Shown here piece by piece: positions 52,258 through 60,959 of a DNA stretch of 64,000 bases. The translations under genes were made by a program, and so were the position numbers. Source of the stretch: CAZNLL01 sp964573885 (GTDB lineage: Bacteria > Desulfobacterota > DSM-4660 > Desulfatiglandales > Desulfatiglandaceae); assembly GCA_964573885.1 (NCBI GenBank), contig CAZNLL010000004.1, forward strand, positions 1 to 64,000, written 5' to 3'. A model generated the notes under the pieces. It did no database searches, was not told where the DNA came from, and saw nothing but the letters and a program-made list of their open reading frames with translations. Each line of letters opens with the position of its first letter. Within the stretch, counting starts at the first letter, position 1.

Positions 52258-53586
52258 TCAGTTAAAGTATTTATTCATAATATACCGGGCCAAGTCTTTG
52301 GACCGAATCCCCAGCTTTTCCCCGTGAACCCCCAGAACCGCAATACATATCCCCCGGTCCTTCTCAGGAGGCAGGGCATAGGCCGTGATCCAGTCGTACT
52401 TAAACCGGTCCAGCTCATCGTTAATGGTTCCTGTCTTGGCGCCCAGCTCTACATCCTTAAAGGCCCTTTTGCGGCGCAGCCGTCGAAAGGCCTTCCGGCA
52501 GGTCCCATACCGCACAGTGTCGCCCATAAGGATCTTCAAGGCCTGGGCCGTCTCCCTGCTGATGGTCCGCACCAGGGGGCCCGGCCGGCCCCTGTAAAGG
52601 ACCTCCCCGGAGCCGTTTAAGATGCGCTCCACCATCCAGGGTGTCATAATCATCCCGCCGTTGGCCACGGCCGAAGCCATCAGGGCCGCATGAAGGGGAG
52701 AAATGAGGGTTCTCTTGTTGAACCCGGATGCAATCTCGGCCAGACCAAAGTCATCATCCGGAACCTGGATGGTACTCTTGGAAACCGGCAGATCAAAGGG
52801 AAAGGCCTGGTTGAAAAGAAACCGGCTCGCATATTCGTTCATCACCTCCTGGCCCAGGTGATAAATGCCCAGCCGTCCAAATACCGGATTGATAGAGGAG
52901 GCAAAGGCCTTTCTGAAACTGAGTCTGGACGCGTATCTGCCGGTTTTTTCCTTGAGCTGCTCTTTATACAGGGTATATTTTCGGCCCTGATAGGCGACCG
53001 TTTTTTCGGGTGTAAACCCGGCCGACTCCAGGGCTGCCGCAGCAGATACGATCTTAAAAAGACTGGCCGCAGGGAAATCGGCTTTCCTGCAAAGGGGCTG
53101 CCCCTTTCCATCCTTTGCATAGTCCGCCATAGCCAGGATACGACCGTCTACGGGATTGAGAACCACCACCGCAGCCTTCAGGGTCTTGGAGCGTTGGAGG
53201 AGACGCAGGGTATAGTCCTGGAGGCCGGTATCAAGGGTCGTATACAAACGAAAACGGACCCCATCCGCGGACAGGTCATAATGGGCCTTGTCGGGAGAAG
53301 CGTCAAGGTCCAGGTTCCTAAGGGCCACCAAAAGGGACTGCTGGCCCAGGCTCCGCTCAAGAGTTTCCTTCTCCTGCACCTGTTCCCGGGGCTTTTCCTC
53401 CGGCCTGCTCCGATGCCCGGGGACCGAAAAGGCGGCCCAAAGCACACAGACCATAATCAAAAAAGCGCATCCCGAGCAAAGGGCCAAGAGGGGGAATCTC
53501 TTAAGGAGGCGTATTCTCCTTTCCCGGCTCTGGAGCTTTTTCTGATATTCCCGCCATCCCAAAGAATCAGGTCCCCTATTGGTCAT
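52258..53586 (-). CDS. Penicillin-binding protein transpeptidase
   Basis: 442 residues. A short cytoplasmic N-terminus, one membrane anchor (about 32-54), then a transpeptidase domain with active Ser175 in SLFK, the SSINP motif (SxN, about 232) and GAKTGTI (about 383). The usual class B N-terminal pedestal is short. A late Lys/Arg-rich loop RRLRRKRAF is unusual. Cross-links peptidoglycan in the periplasm. The ATG overlaps the serS stop by 4 nt. Confidence 0.88.
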   Translation of the reverse strand: MTNRGPDSLGWREYQKKLQSRERRIRLLKRFPLLALCSGCAFLIMVCVLWAAFSVPGHRSRPEEKPREQVQEKETLERSLGQQSLLVALRNLDLDASPDKAHYDLSADGVRFRLYTTLDTGLQDYTLRLLQRSKTLKAAVVVLNPVDGRILAMADYAKDGKGQPLCRKADFPAASLFKIVSAAAALESAGFTPEKTVAYQGRKYTLYKEQLKEKTGRYASRLSFRKAFASSINPVFGRLGIYHLGQEVMNEYASRFLFNQAFPFDLPVSKSTIQVPDDDFGLAEIASGFNKRTLISPLHAALMASAVANGGMIMTPWMVERILNGSGEVLYRGRPGPLVRTISRETAQALKILMGDTVRYGTCRKAFRRLRRKRAFKDVELGAKTGTINDELDRFKYDWITAYALPPEKDRGICIAVLGVHGEKLGIRSKDLARYIMNKYFN

Positions 53587-54866
53587 GGTGAATTCGAATG
53601 AATGGAATCAATTCCCCCCATATAGGGTCGCAACGCCTGGGGGATGATTACGCTCCCGTCGGGCTGCTGATGGTTCTCCAAAAGGGCCACCACCGTGCGC
53701 CCTATGGCCAGCCCGGACCCGTTCAGGGTATGTACAAGCTGTGTTCCCTTCTCCCCCTTTCTCTTGTATCGGATGCCCGCCCTCCTGGCCTGGAAATCAG
53801 TAAAATTGCTGCAAGACGAAATCTCTCTATAGAGATTCTGACCCGGCAGCCACGCCTCCAGGTCGTAGGTCTTGGCGGCGGAGAAACCCAGGTCCCCCGT
53901 GCACAGGGAGACCACCCGATAGGGAATCTCGAGGCGCCTTAAAATCTCCTCTGCATGCCCCGTCAGCCTTTCCAGCTCTTCATGGGAATCCTCGGGCCGG
54001 GTAAACTTGACCAGTTCCACTTTATTGAACTGGTGCTGGCGGATGAGCCCCCGGGTATCCTTGCCGTGGGATCCGGCCTCCGAACGAAAACAGGGCGTGT
54101 AAGCCACATAGGAGAGGGTCAGCTGCTCTTCGAATAGGATCTCCTCCCGGTGGATATTGGTGACCGGGACCTCGGCAGTGGGAATCAGATAGAGATCCCA
54201 ATCCTCTATCTTGAAAAGGTCTTCCTTAAATTTGGGAAGCTGGCCCGTACCGGTCATGGAGGCGGAATTGACCACAAAAGGAGGCAAGACCTCCATATAG
54301 CCGTGTTCCCGGGTATGGATATCAAGCATAAAATTGATAAGGCTTCTCTCCAGCCTGGCTCCAAGCCCGCGGTACAGGGCGAACCGCGCGCCGGCCAGTT
54401 TGGCTGCCCTGGCAAAATCCAGGATTTGGAGGTGTTCCCCAATCTCCCAGTGGGGCAAGGGCTCAAAAGCCATTTCAGGGATCTCCCCCCAGGTTCGGAT
54501 GACCGGGTTGTCCGCCTCATCTTCCCCCTTGACCACGGACGCATCGGGCATGTTGGGAATCACCATGAGCAACTGATCCAGTTCCTCCACCAAAGGAGGA
54601 AGATCCTTTTCCATGTCTTTTATCCTGGAAGAGACCTCCTTCATTTCACGGAGCAGGGAAGCCGGATCCTCACCTCGTTTCTTCATGGCCGCAATCTCGT
54701 CACTCACCCGATTCCTCCGGTGGCGGAGGTCTTCCAGGGAGGTCAGGATACGGCGTCTTTCCCGGTCCAGGTCATCGAACCGGGAAAGATCCAGGTCATA
54801 GCCCCGGTTGACGAGCATCTCTTCAACCCGGCCCAGGTTGGCCCTTACAAATTTGAGATCAAGCAT
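53583..54866 (-). CDS. serS: Seryl-tRNA synthetase
   Basis: 427 residues. An N-terminal helical arm (about 1-110) binds the tRNA-Ser long arm. Class II motifs: motif 2 [14 protein letters not shown], and motif 3 [25 protein letters not shown] contacts the amino acid. Full length with no changes. Overlaps the penicillin-binding protein gene. Confidence 0.97.
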   Translation of the reverse strand: MLDLKFVRANLGRVEEMLVNRGYDLDLSRFDDLDRERRRILTSLEDLRHRRNRVSDEIAAMKKRGEDPASLLREMKEVSSRIKDMEKDLPPLVEELDQLLMVIPNMPDASVVKGEDEADNPVIRTWGEIPEMAFEPLPHWEIGEHLQILDFARAAKLAGARFALYRGLGARLERSLINFMLDIHTREHGYMEVLPPFVVNSASMTGTGQLPKFKEDLFKIEDWDLYLIPTAEVPVTNIHREEILFEEQLTLSYVAYTPCFRSEAGSHGKDTRGLIRQHQFNKVELVKFTRPEDSHEELERLTGHAEEILRRLEIPYRVVSLCTGDLGFSAAKTYDLEAWLPGQNLYREISSCSNFTDFQARRAGIRYKRKGEKGTQLVHTLNGSGLAIGRTVVALLENHQQPDGSVIIPQALRPYMGGIDSIHSNSP

Positions 54867-55068
54867 CAGAATATCCTGTTTGGCACCTTGCTTGTTTTAT
54901 CGGTTTTATTACATATTCCGAAGGGCGCGGTCAAACATTTTGGAAAGCGTTTAAAATTGAAGTTTCCCCTCATCCATGTTATGAGGGCCACTCAACGTGG
55001 GGAACCCACGCCATGGCCGACGGCCAAAATTATTCTAATTTTGAAAGGCAAAGACACGGGCATCTGTG

Positions 55069-56484
55069 ATGACTCCCTCGGAAACCTCAAAAAGGCCCCA
55101 TTTCTTATGGCGTTTTTTCAGCTCCGTGAGGCTGACCATCGTTCTATTGATCATGCTGGCCGCAGCGTCCATCTTGGGTACCCTCATCCCCCAACGGGGC
55201 CAGGGTGCGATGGAATTTTCAAGGTCTCTCAGTCCTGAAGTGTTCAAGGTCTTACAATTCTTTGACCTCTTTGACATGTACCATTCCATCTGGTTCAGGG
55301 TGCTCCTGGCCTGCTTTGCCCTGAATTTGATCATTTGTTCCCTCAACCGCTTCCCGGGTACCTGGCGACGCTTTAAGGCCGTACCCAGGGCGGATCGAAA
55401 AAGGCCACTTGAAGACCTCTCGGAGGATCAGGTCTTTACCGCCCCGGCCCCCTTCGAGGAAGTGGTGCCCCCTGTAGTCCGCCTCTTGCGGGCCAGGTAT
55501 AAGAGGACCCAGCAAAAGGACGGGGGAGACACCACGTGGTTCTATGGAGAAAAGGGCCGGTACTCACACTTCGGTGTATACCTCATCCATGTGAGCGTAC
55601 TCATCATCCTTACGGGGGGGCTGGTAGGGTCCCTTTTCGGATTTGAAGCCTTTGTAAATATCCCTGAAGGGGTCACCGTAGATACGGTCACCCTCAGAAA
55701 GGGGATGAAGCCCCACAAGTTGGGCTTTGAGGTCCGTTGTAATGACTTCGAAGTCCAGTTTTACGAGAACGGTATGCCCAAGGAATACCGCTCGGAGCTG
55801 ACTTTTTTGAGGCAAGGAAAGGCCGTGGCTCAGAAGAGCGTCCGGGTCAACCATCCGGCCCGGTTCCAAGGGGTTACCTTCTATCAATCCACCTACGGAC
55901 AGGTCCCGGGAAGACGGGTTCGCTTGGCCATATCCCGGAAAGGGGATCACCAAAAAAGGATGGTGAAGGACCTCGATCCTCAAGAGGCGGTTGCCCTTCC
56001 CGGGGGAGAGGGAAGACTGAAGGTGGTTGATATCAAGGCGGATTTCATGCGTATGGGCCCGGCGGTTTTGGTGTCTATAACCTCAAACCAGGGTGGGGAG
56101 ACCCGGTTCTGGGTCTTTCAGAAAGAAGAGCAGATCCGGGCCCGCTTTCCGGGCATCATGGAGCGTTTCCCCAAATTGAACCCCGCCGCATTCAGCCCCT
56201 ACACCATTTTCCTGGATAACATGGAAAGCGTATATTATACGGGTCTCCAAGTAAACAAGGATCCGGGGGTGTCCCTGGTATGGGTGGGGTGTTTTGTTAT
56301 GGTGGCGGGCTTTTTCGCCACCTTCTTTACCTCCCACAAGAGGATCTGGGTTCGGATATCCCGGGAAGCCCGGGGGACCCAGGTCAGCGTGGCGGGCAGC
56401 GCCAGTAAAAATCCGGTAGGGCTTCAAAGGGAACTGGAACACCTGACCAAGGATCTTATAGAAGCCGTTCAAGAAAAGGCATAA
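55069..56484 (+). CDS. resB: ResB-like cytochrome c biogenesis protein
   Basis: 471 residues from the ATG at 55069 (a GTG just before it is possible). Membrane segments near 20-40, 75-95, 165-190 and 395-415. A large periplasmic part sits between the third and fourth. The PQRGQG and HFGVYLIHVSVLIILTGG patterns are typical of ResB/Ccs1. It works with CcsA to deliver and attach heme to c-type cytochromes (system II). Followed at 4 nt by ccsA. Confidence 0.92.
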   Translation: MTPSETSKRPHFLWRFFSSVRLTIVLLIMLAAASILGTLIPQRGQGAMEFSRSLSPEVFKVLQFFDLFDMYHSIWFRVLLACFALNLIICSLNRFPGTWRRFKAVPRADRKRPLEDLSEDQVFTAPAPFEEVVPPVVRLLRARYKRTQQKDGGDTTWFYGEKGRYSHFGVYLIHVSVLIILTGGLVGSLFGFEAFVNIPEGVTVDTVTLRKGMKPHKLGFEVRCNDFEVQFYENGMPKEYRSELTFLRQGKAVAQKSVRVNHPARFQGVTFYQSTYGQVPGRRVRLAISRKGDHQKRMVKDLDPQEAVALPGGEGRLKVVDIKADFMRMGPAVLVSITSNQGGETRFWVFQKEEQIRARFPGIMERFPKLNPAAFSPYTIFLDNMESVYYTGLQVNKDPGVSLVWVGCFVMVAGFFATFFTSHKRIWVRISREARGTQVSVAGSASKNPVGLQRELEHLTKDLIEAVQEKA

Positions 56485-56488
56485 ACCC

Positions 56489-57331
56489 ATGCTGAATTCC
56501 ATTATTCTGAGTTATATCACCTTTGTGTATTTTGGAGGGTTTACCCTTTACCTCCTTATGATGGTGATGGGCAAGGAAATCTTCGGCCGGTTGGCCACCT
56601 TTGTGACCCTGGTGGGGCTCTTGGCCCAGACCTTTGCTATCGCCCTGAGATGGGTGGAATCCTACCAGTTGGGCGTAGGGCACGCCCCTTTTTCCAACCT
56701 TTACGAGTCCCTTATCTTCTTTGCCTGGACCATTGTCCTTCTCTATCTCATTTTGGAATGGCGTACCAAAAACAGGACCCTCGGGGCCTTTGCCATGCCC
56801 CTGGCCTTTCTGGCCATGGCCTATGCCTCCTTTTCACCCGGCGTGAATGAGGTGATCCAGCCCCTGATTCCGGCCCTTAAAAGCAACTGGCTCGTCAGCC
56901 ATGTGATCACCTGTTTTTTTGGCTATGCCGCCTTCGGACTTTCCTTCGGTCTGAGCTTAATGTATTTGATTAAACGGCTGGACCGGGGGAATAAGGGCAA
57001 TCTCTTTTTAAGACTCATTCCAGGCCCCGGTATCCTGGATGACCTCAACTACCAGATGGTGGCCATCGGTTTTCTCATGCTCACCCTGGGCATCATTACC
57101 GGATCGGTCTGGGCCCACTCCGCCTGGGGCAGTTACTGGAGCTGGGACCCCAAGGAGACCTGGTCCCTGATCACCTGGCTGATCTACGCATCCGTACTTC
57201 ACTCTCGTATGGTAAGGGGGTGGCGGGGAAAACGGATTGCCATTTTGTGCATTATCGGTTTTTCTTGCGTTCTCTTTACCTACTTCGGGGTCAACTACCT
57301 GGCCGGCCTTCACAGCTATGCCAAGTCCTGA
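56489..57331 (+). CDS. ccsA: CcsA/ResC cytochrome c assembly protein
   Basis: 280 residues with 8 or so membrane segments. The heme-handling tryptophan-rich motif is GSYWSWDPKETWSL, preceded by SVWAHSAWG. Conserved histidines lie in SHVITCFFG and at VLHSRM. The ResB-CcsA pair makes the complete system II synthase. Ends 17 nt before the convergent sufB-like gene. Confidence 0.94.
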   Translation: MLNSIILSYITFVYFGGFTLYLLMMVMGKEIFGRLATFVTLVGLLAQTFAIALRWVESYQLGVGHAPFSNLYESLIFFAWTIVLLYLILEWRTKNRTLGAFAMPLAFLAMAYASFSPGVNEVIQPLIPALKSNWLVSHVITCFFGYAAFGLSFGLSLMYLIKRLDRGNKGNLFLRLIPGPGILDDLNYQMVAIGFLMLTLGIITGSVWAHSAWGSYWSWDPKETWSLITWLIYASVLHSRMVRGWRGKRIAILCIIGFSCVLFTYFGVNYLAGLHSYAKS

Positions 57332-57348
57332 TCCGTTTCCGGGCTTGA

Positions 57349-58533
57349 CTACATGGCCTCGGCGTCGGTCTCCTGGATCATACGATCCAACTCGGCCTTA
57401 AGTTCTTCAGGTAGACCGACAATATCCAGAGACAGAAAGCCTTTGATGATGAGGGAAGTGGCTTCATCCTCTGAGAGCCCCCTGGCCATCAAAAACTCCA
57501 CCTCTTCCCGGGCGATTTTTCCCACCGCCGCTTCATGGGACATTTCCAGGTTCGCCGCCTTGCCCTTCAGTTCGGGTATAGCGTGGATAAAACCCTCATC
57601 TGAGAGCAAAAGCCCTTTGCATTCCAGGTGGGCGCGGATGCCGGGCTTCTCACCCACCAGATCCCCCCGGGCGATGATGGATCCTCCGGTGGAGACCGTA
57701 CGGGAGATGATCTCGGCCCGGCACCCCTTCTCCTTGAGAATCACCCGGGCTCCCACGTCCATGTAAGAGCCGGGACTTGCCAGAAGCACGGAGTTGAAGG
57801 TGGCAACGGCCCCCTCTCCGACCAGGGTCGCCGTAGGATACATCTGGAGATCCTTGGCCGGCATAAGGCAGATGTAATTGGAGATAAAGGTCCCCCCTTC
57901 TTCCACCACGATGCCGGTCCGGGGCCTTACAGCCATGTCCTCGGCCCAGTTGTGGATCATGGTAAAGGACAGGGTGGCGCCCTTCTTGACGTAGAATTCC
58001 GAGACCCCCACATGGAGGCCGGAGCGTACTTGCGGGGATGTGGCGCATCCCGTGATCACGTTGAGAGTGGAGCCTTCCTCGGCAATAATGATATTGTGTA
58101 CGTCCTGGGCAAGCTTGTCCTCGGTGAGATAGAGGCAGGCCTGCAAAGGGTAGTGCACCTTGGCCCCCGGCAAGGACCGGATGAAATAACCGTGTTCTTG
58201 ATGCTCCTCGGCACGTTTGGTGTACACGTCCTTTCCCACGGGTACAGCCTTTCCCCAATATTCGGTGAGGCCTTCATACTTGTCCCGGGCCACGCTCGCT
58301 GAAAGGATCTCGGCCCCGTCAAACTGGCTGCGGCAGTGGACCACTGAATGGTCTTTCTGGAAAAAACTGCCGGACCGTTCCTTGCCCTCGGGATCCACCC
58401 CGGTCATACGGAGCAGCCTCTGTTCATCGGCCGGAATCCGGGACAGGTCTTCCAACTCGGCGTGTTCGGGTGCCTCTTCTCGATAGACGCTTAAATCCAG
58501 CTCGCCCCTGGAGTTACTGTTATGATCGGACAT
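57349..58533 (-). CDS. SufB/SmsB-like Fe-S cluster scaffold protein
   Basis: 394 residues, SufB/D beta-helix family. It contains HNIIIAEEGSTLNVITGCATSP (a Cys in the middle), HYPLQACLY, GATLSFTMIHNWAEDM and the late DEGFIHAIPELKG, plus SHEAAVGKIA near the C-terminus. The single B-type subunit next to a lone SufC, and the absence of sufD/S/E, fits the minimal SUF (SmsCB) type of anaerobes. Builds Fe-S clusters, needed for the many Fe-S proteins in this window. Overlaps sufC by 14 nt. Confidence 0.87.
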   Translation of the reverse strand: MSDHNSNSRGELDLSVYREEAPEHAELEDLSRIPADEQRLLRMTGVDPEGKERSGSFFQKDHSVVHCRSQFDGAEILSASVARDKYEGLTEYWGKAVPVGKDVYTKRAEEHQEHGYFIRSLPGAKVHYPLQACLYLTEDKLAQDVHNIIIAEEGSTLNVITGCATSPQVRSGLHVGVSEFYVKKGATLSFTMIHNWAEDMAVRPRTGIVVEEGGTFISNYICLMPAKDLQMYPTATLVGEGAVATFNSVLLASPGSYMDVGARVILKEKGCRAEIISRTVSTGGSIIARGDLVGEKPGIRAHLECKGLLLSDEGFIHAIPELKGKAANLEMSHEAAVGKIAREEVEFLMARGLSEDEATSLIIKGFLSLDIVGLPEELKAELDRMIQETDAEAM

Positions 58534-59314
58534 CTTCTTCCTCCCTTAAGAAACAACGGTAACATTCGTTAAAGCCGTAATCCCTGATGGTCCCGAGCAT
58601 CTCGCGGGGATTACCGTCACACCCTATCCGGCCCTCCATAAGCACATGACCGACATCCACGTCGATGTAATCCAGGATGTGTCCCGTATGGGTGATCACC
58701 AGGCCTGATTTGCGTTTTTCCCGATACAAATCCTTTAGGGTCCTCTCACCGTTGGGATGGGGACTCCTTCCCAGGAGCTCGTTGGTGAATTCACCGATAA
58801 GGGCGATATTTTCCAGGTCAACCCCCGACTCGGGCTCATCCAGGAAGATGATATCCGGGTCCTGGAGGATGAGTTGCAGGAGTTCCGCCCGCTTGATTTC
58901 ACCCCCGGAGAAGCCCACGTTCACATCCCGGTCCAAAAAACCCGTAAGATTAAGCCTTTCTGCATACTTATCCAGGAGGTCTCCGTCCTTCTTGGAAGAG
59001 GTTTCGATGAGACTTCTGAGCTTGACTCCGGCGATGGCCGGGGGCCGCTGAAAGGAGAGCCCGATCCCGAGCCGGGCCCGCTCATCCACCGGAAGGCGGC
59101 TGATGTCACGGCCATGAAAAAGAATTTCCCCCTCCACCCGATAGCCTGTAAACCCCATCATGGCGTTGAGGAAAGTGGTCTTGCCCGACCCGTTAGGTCC
59201 GAAGATGGCATGGACCTCACCCTGTTTGATTTGTAGATTAAGTCCCCTCAAGATCTCCCTGTCACTTACCCACACATGGAGGTCTCGGATATCAAAGATA
59301 ACATCACTTTCCAT
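58520..59314 (-). CDS. sufC: SufC/SmsC-type ABC ATPase
   Basis: 264 residues. Walker A GPNGSGKTTFL, signature SGGEIKRAELLQ, Walker B IIFLDEPESGVD and His switch ITHTG. A SufC-typical HVLMEGRIGCDG is near the C-terminus. Non-membrane ABC ATPase driving conformational change in the SufB partner. GGGGAGG precedes the ATG. Confidence 0.93.
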   Translation of the reverse strand: MESDVIFDIRDLHVWVSDREILRGLNLQIKQGEVHAIFGPNGSGKTTFLNAMMGFTGYRVEGEILFHGRDISRLPVDERARLGIGLSFQRPPAIAGVKLRSLIETSSKKDGDLLDKYAERLNLTGFLDRDVNVGFSGGEIKRAELLQLILQDPDIIFLDEPESGVDLENIALIGEFTNELLGRSPHPNGERTLKDLYREKRKSGLVITHTGHILDYIDVDVGHVLMEGRIGCDGNPREMLGTIRDYGFNECYRCFLREEEDVRS

Positions 59315-59330
59315 AGTGGCCTCCCCTACC

Positions 59331-59349
59331 CGGTCCCGAATAGGGACCG
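59331..59349 (-). promoter_or_regulatory. Inverted repeat in the sufC leader
   Basis: CGGTCCC / GGGACCG, perfect 7-bp arms with 5-nt loop, 17 nt upstream of the sufC start and just before its ribosome site. Could be an mRNA hairpin or operator. Confidence 0.4.
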
Positions 59350-59378
59350 TTGAAATTCGACCCTGTCCCTGTCCAATA

Positions 59379-59390
59379 ATTAAATTTAAT
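59379..59390. promoter_or_regulatory. Palindrome near the presumed sufC promoter
   Basis: ATTAAATTTAAT, a perfect 12-bp palindrome next to a TATATT on the minus strand that could be a -10 box. Placement would suit an Rrf2/IscR-like regulator site. By eye only. Confidence 0.25.
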
Positions 59391-59475
59391 ATACCATAAA
59401 ACGCAAATAATACTAGAAGGGTATTTCCAAGAACCTTGTTGAAATTTCGCCAAATACGGGTTATTTCATCAACCT

Positions 59476-60801
59476 ATGTCCCCAAAAAATATCCCCTCCT
59501 TTGTCCTGAAGATCCTTCAAAGGCTGAGCCGGGCCGGCCACCAGGCCTTTATTGTGGGCGGGGCGGTCAGAGACGCCTGTCTTAAAAGGCCCGTCACCGA
59601 CTGGGATGTGGCTACTTCGGCCCGGGCCCATGCCATAAGAGCCCTGTTCCAAGATATCAACACTTTCTCCCTCAAGCACGAGACCGTCACCCTGGTAAAT
59701 GCTGGGGTTTCCTATCATGTAACCCCCTTTCGGAAAGGGGCAACCTCCCTGGAAGATGATCTGGCCCGCCGCGATTTTACCGTCAATGCCATGGCCTATG
59801 ATCCCTTCCCTGACCGCCTTATAGATCCCTTTGGAGGTCACCGGGATTTGAGGTGCAAAAAGATCAAGGCTGTGGGAGATCCCGGGGCTCGGATTCAGGA
59901 GGACCCTTTGCGGCTCCTCCGGTCGGTAAGGCTGGCCGTGGAGTTGGGATTCTCCATTGAAGAGCCCACCCTCACTCACGTCACGGCCATGGCCTTTCTT
60001 CTCGGCAGGGTTGCGGCCGAACGGATTAGGGATGAACTCGTAAAAATCCTTTTGGTTGAAAAACCTTCCAGGGGCTTTCATCTCTTGGTACGAACAGGGC
60101 TCCTCAAGGGTTTCCTCCCGGAATTATTGGAAGGCTATCGCATACGTCAGAACGCCTTTCACCGTTACACCGTGTTCAGGCATGTGATGGAAACCCTGGA
60201 CAGGGTGGAGCCGACCCCTCTGATGCGGCTAACGGCCCTGCTCCATGATATTGCCAAACCTCGGGTGAGATCCAGGAGAGACGGAGAGTGGCGGTTTTAC
60301 CGCCATGAGCAGGCCAGTGCGGACCTGGCCGGGCAAATCCTGGACCGGCTCCGGTTCAGCAAGGCCATGATCCAAAAAGTGACCAACCTGATCCGCCACC
60401 ACATGATCGGCTACAATACCCAATGGTCGGATGGAGCGGTCAGGCGCTTTATCCGGAGGGTGGGACCCGAGAATGTGCTGGACCTCCTCCGCTTTCGCCA
60501 TGCAGACCTGGACGCCCACGGCCTTCCGCGAGAGCGGCCGGGTCCCCTGGACGAATTGGAGCAGCGGGTCGGGGCCTGCATGGCCGAACCCCTGGTCCTG
60601 GGACCTCGGGATCTGGCCATTACGGGCCGCCAGGTCATGGAGACCCTGGACATCAGCCCCGGGTACGAGGTGGGACGCATCCTCAACCAACTGGTGGAAC
60701 GCGTTTCAGAGGATCCGAGTCTCAACCAGGAAAAAAGGCTCTTGGAACTTATTAAAGCGATCCGCCCGGAGCGCTCCGGGAAAGACCGTAGGCATAGATG
60801 A
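59476..60801 (+). CDS. CCA-adding / poly(A) polymerase family nucleotidyltransferase with HD domain
   Basis: 441 residues. Nucleotidyltransferase head with GGAVRDACL, metal-binding DWDVAT and RRDFTVNAM. The RNA-binding part has EDPLRLLRSVRLAVELGF. A C-terminal HD phosphohydrolase domain has HRYTVFRHVMETLD and LLHDIAKP, then HHMI. HD-bearing members usually are CCA-adding enzymes. The tRNA-Leu in this window encodes its own CCA, so the enzyme may serve in repair. Confidence 0.9.
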   Translation: MSPKNIPSFVLKILQRLSRAGHQAFIVGGAVRDACLKRPVTDWDVATSARAHAIRALFQDINTFSLKHETVTLVNAGVSYHVTPFRKGATSLEDDLARRDFTVNAMAYDPFPDRLIDPFGGHRDLRCKKIKAVGDPGARIQEDPLRLLRSVRLAVELGFSIEEPTLTHVTAMAFLLGRVAAERIRDELVKILLVEKPSRGFHLLVRTGLLKGFLPELLEGYRIRQNAFHRYTVFRHVMETLDRVEPTPLMRLTALLHDIAKPRVRSRRDGEWRFYRHEQASADLAGQILDRLRFSKAMIQKVTNLIRHHMIGYNTQWSDGAVRRFIRRVGPENVLDLLRFRHADLDAHGLPRERPGPLDELEQRVGACMAEPLVLGPRDLAITGRQVMETLDISPGYEVGRILNQLVERVSEDPSLNQEKRLLELIKAIRPERSGKDRRHR

Positions 60802-60846
60802 TCCGGGTTTGCTCCGAGTTTTTTTCATCCTCTAAAGATTCTCCCC

Positions 60847-60875
60847 TTGACCATTGGAAAGGCATTTTTTATACT
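60847..60875 (+). promoter_or_regulatory. Predicted sigma-70 promoter of the lytic transglycosylase gene
   Basis: TTGACC, 17-nt spacer, TATACT: five of six matches at both boxes. About 85 nt before the start of the downstream gene. The best sigma-70 match seen in the window. Confidence 0.55.
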
Positions 60876-60959
60876 CCCGTAATTTTAGCGTCATCCGGTA
60901 GCGGTCAAAGCCGGGCGTAATACAACCGTTCGGGTTAACCTTCATCCTGTGAGCGTTTT

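Noticed and set aside
54150..55238. 362-residue open frame antisense to serS
   Set aside because: Fully explained as shadow of seryl-tRNA synthetase codons; no start signal or domain.
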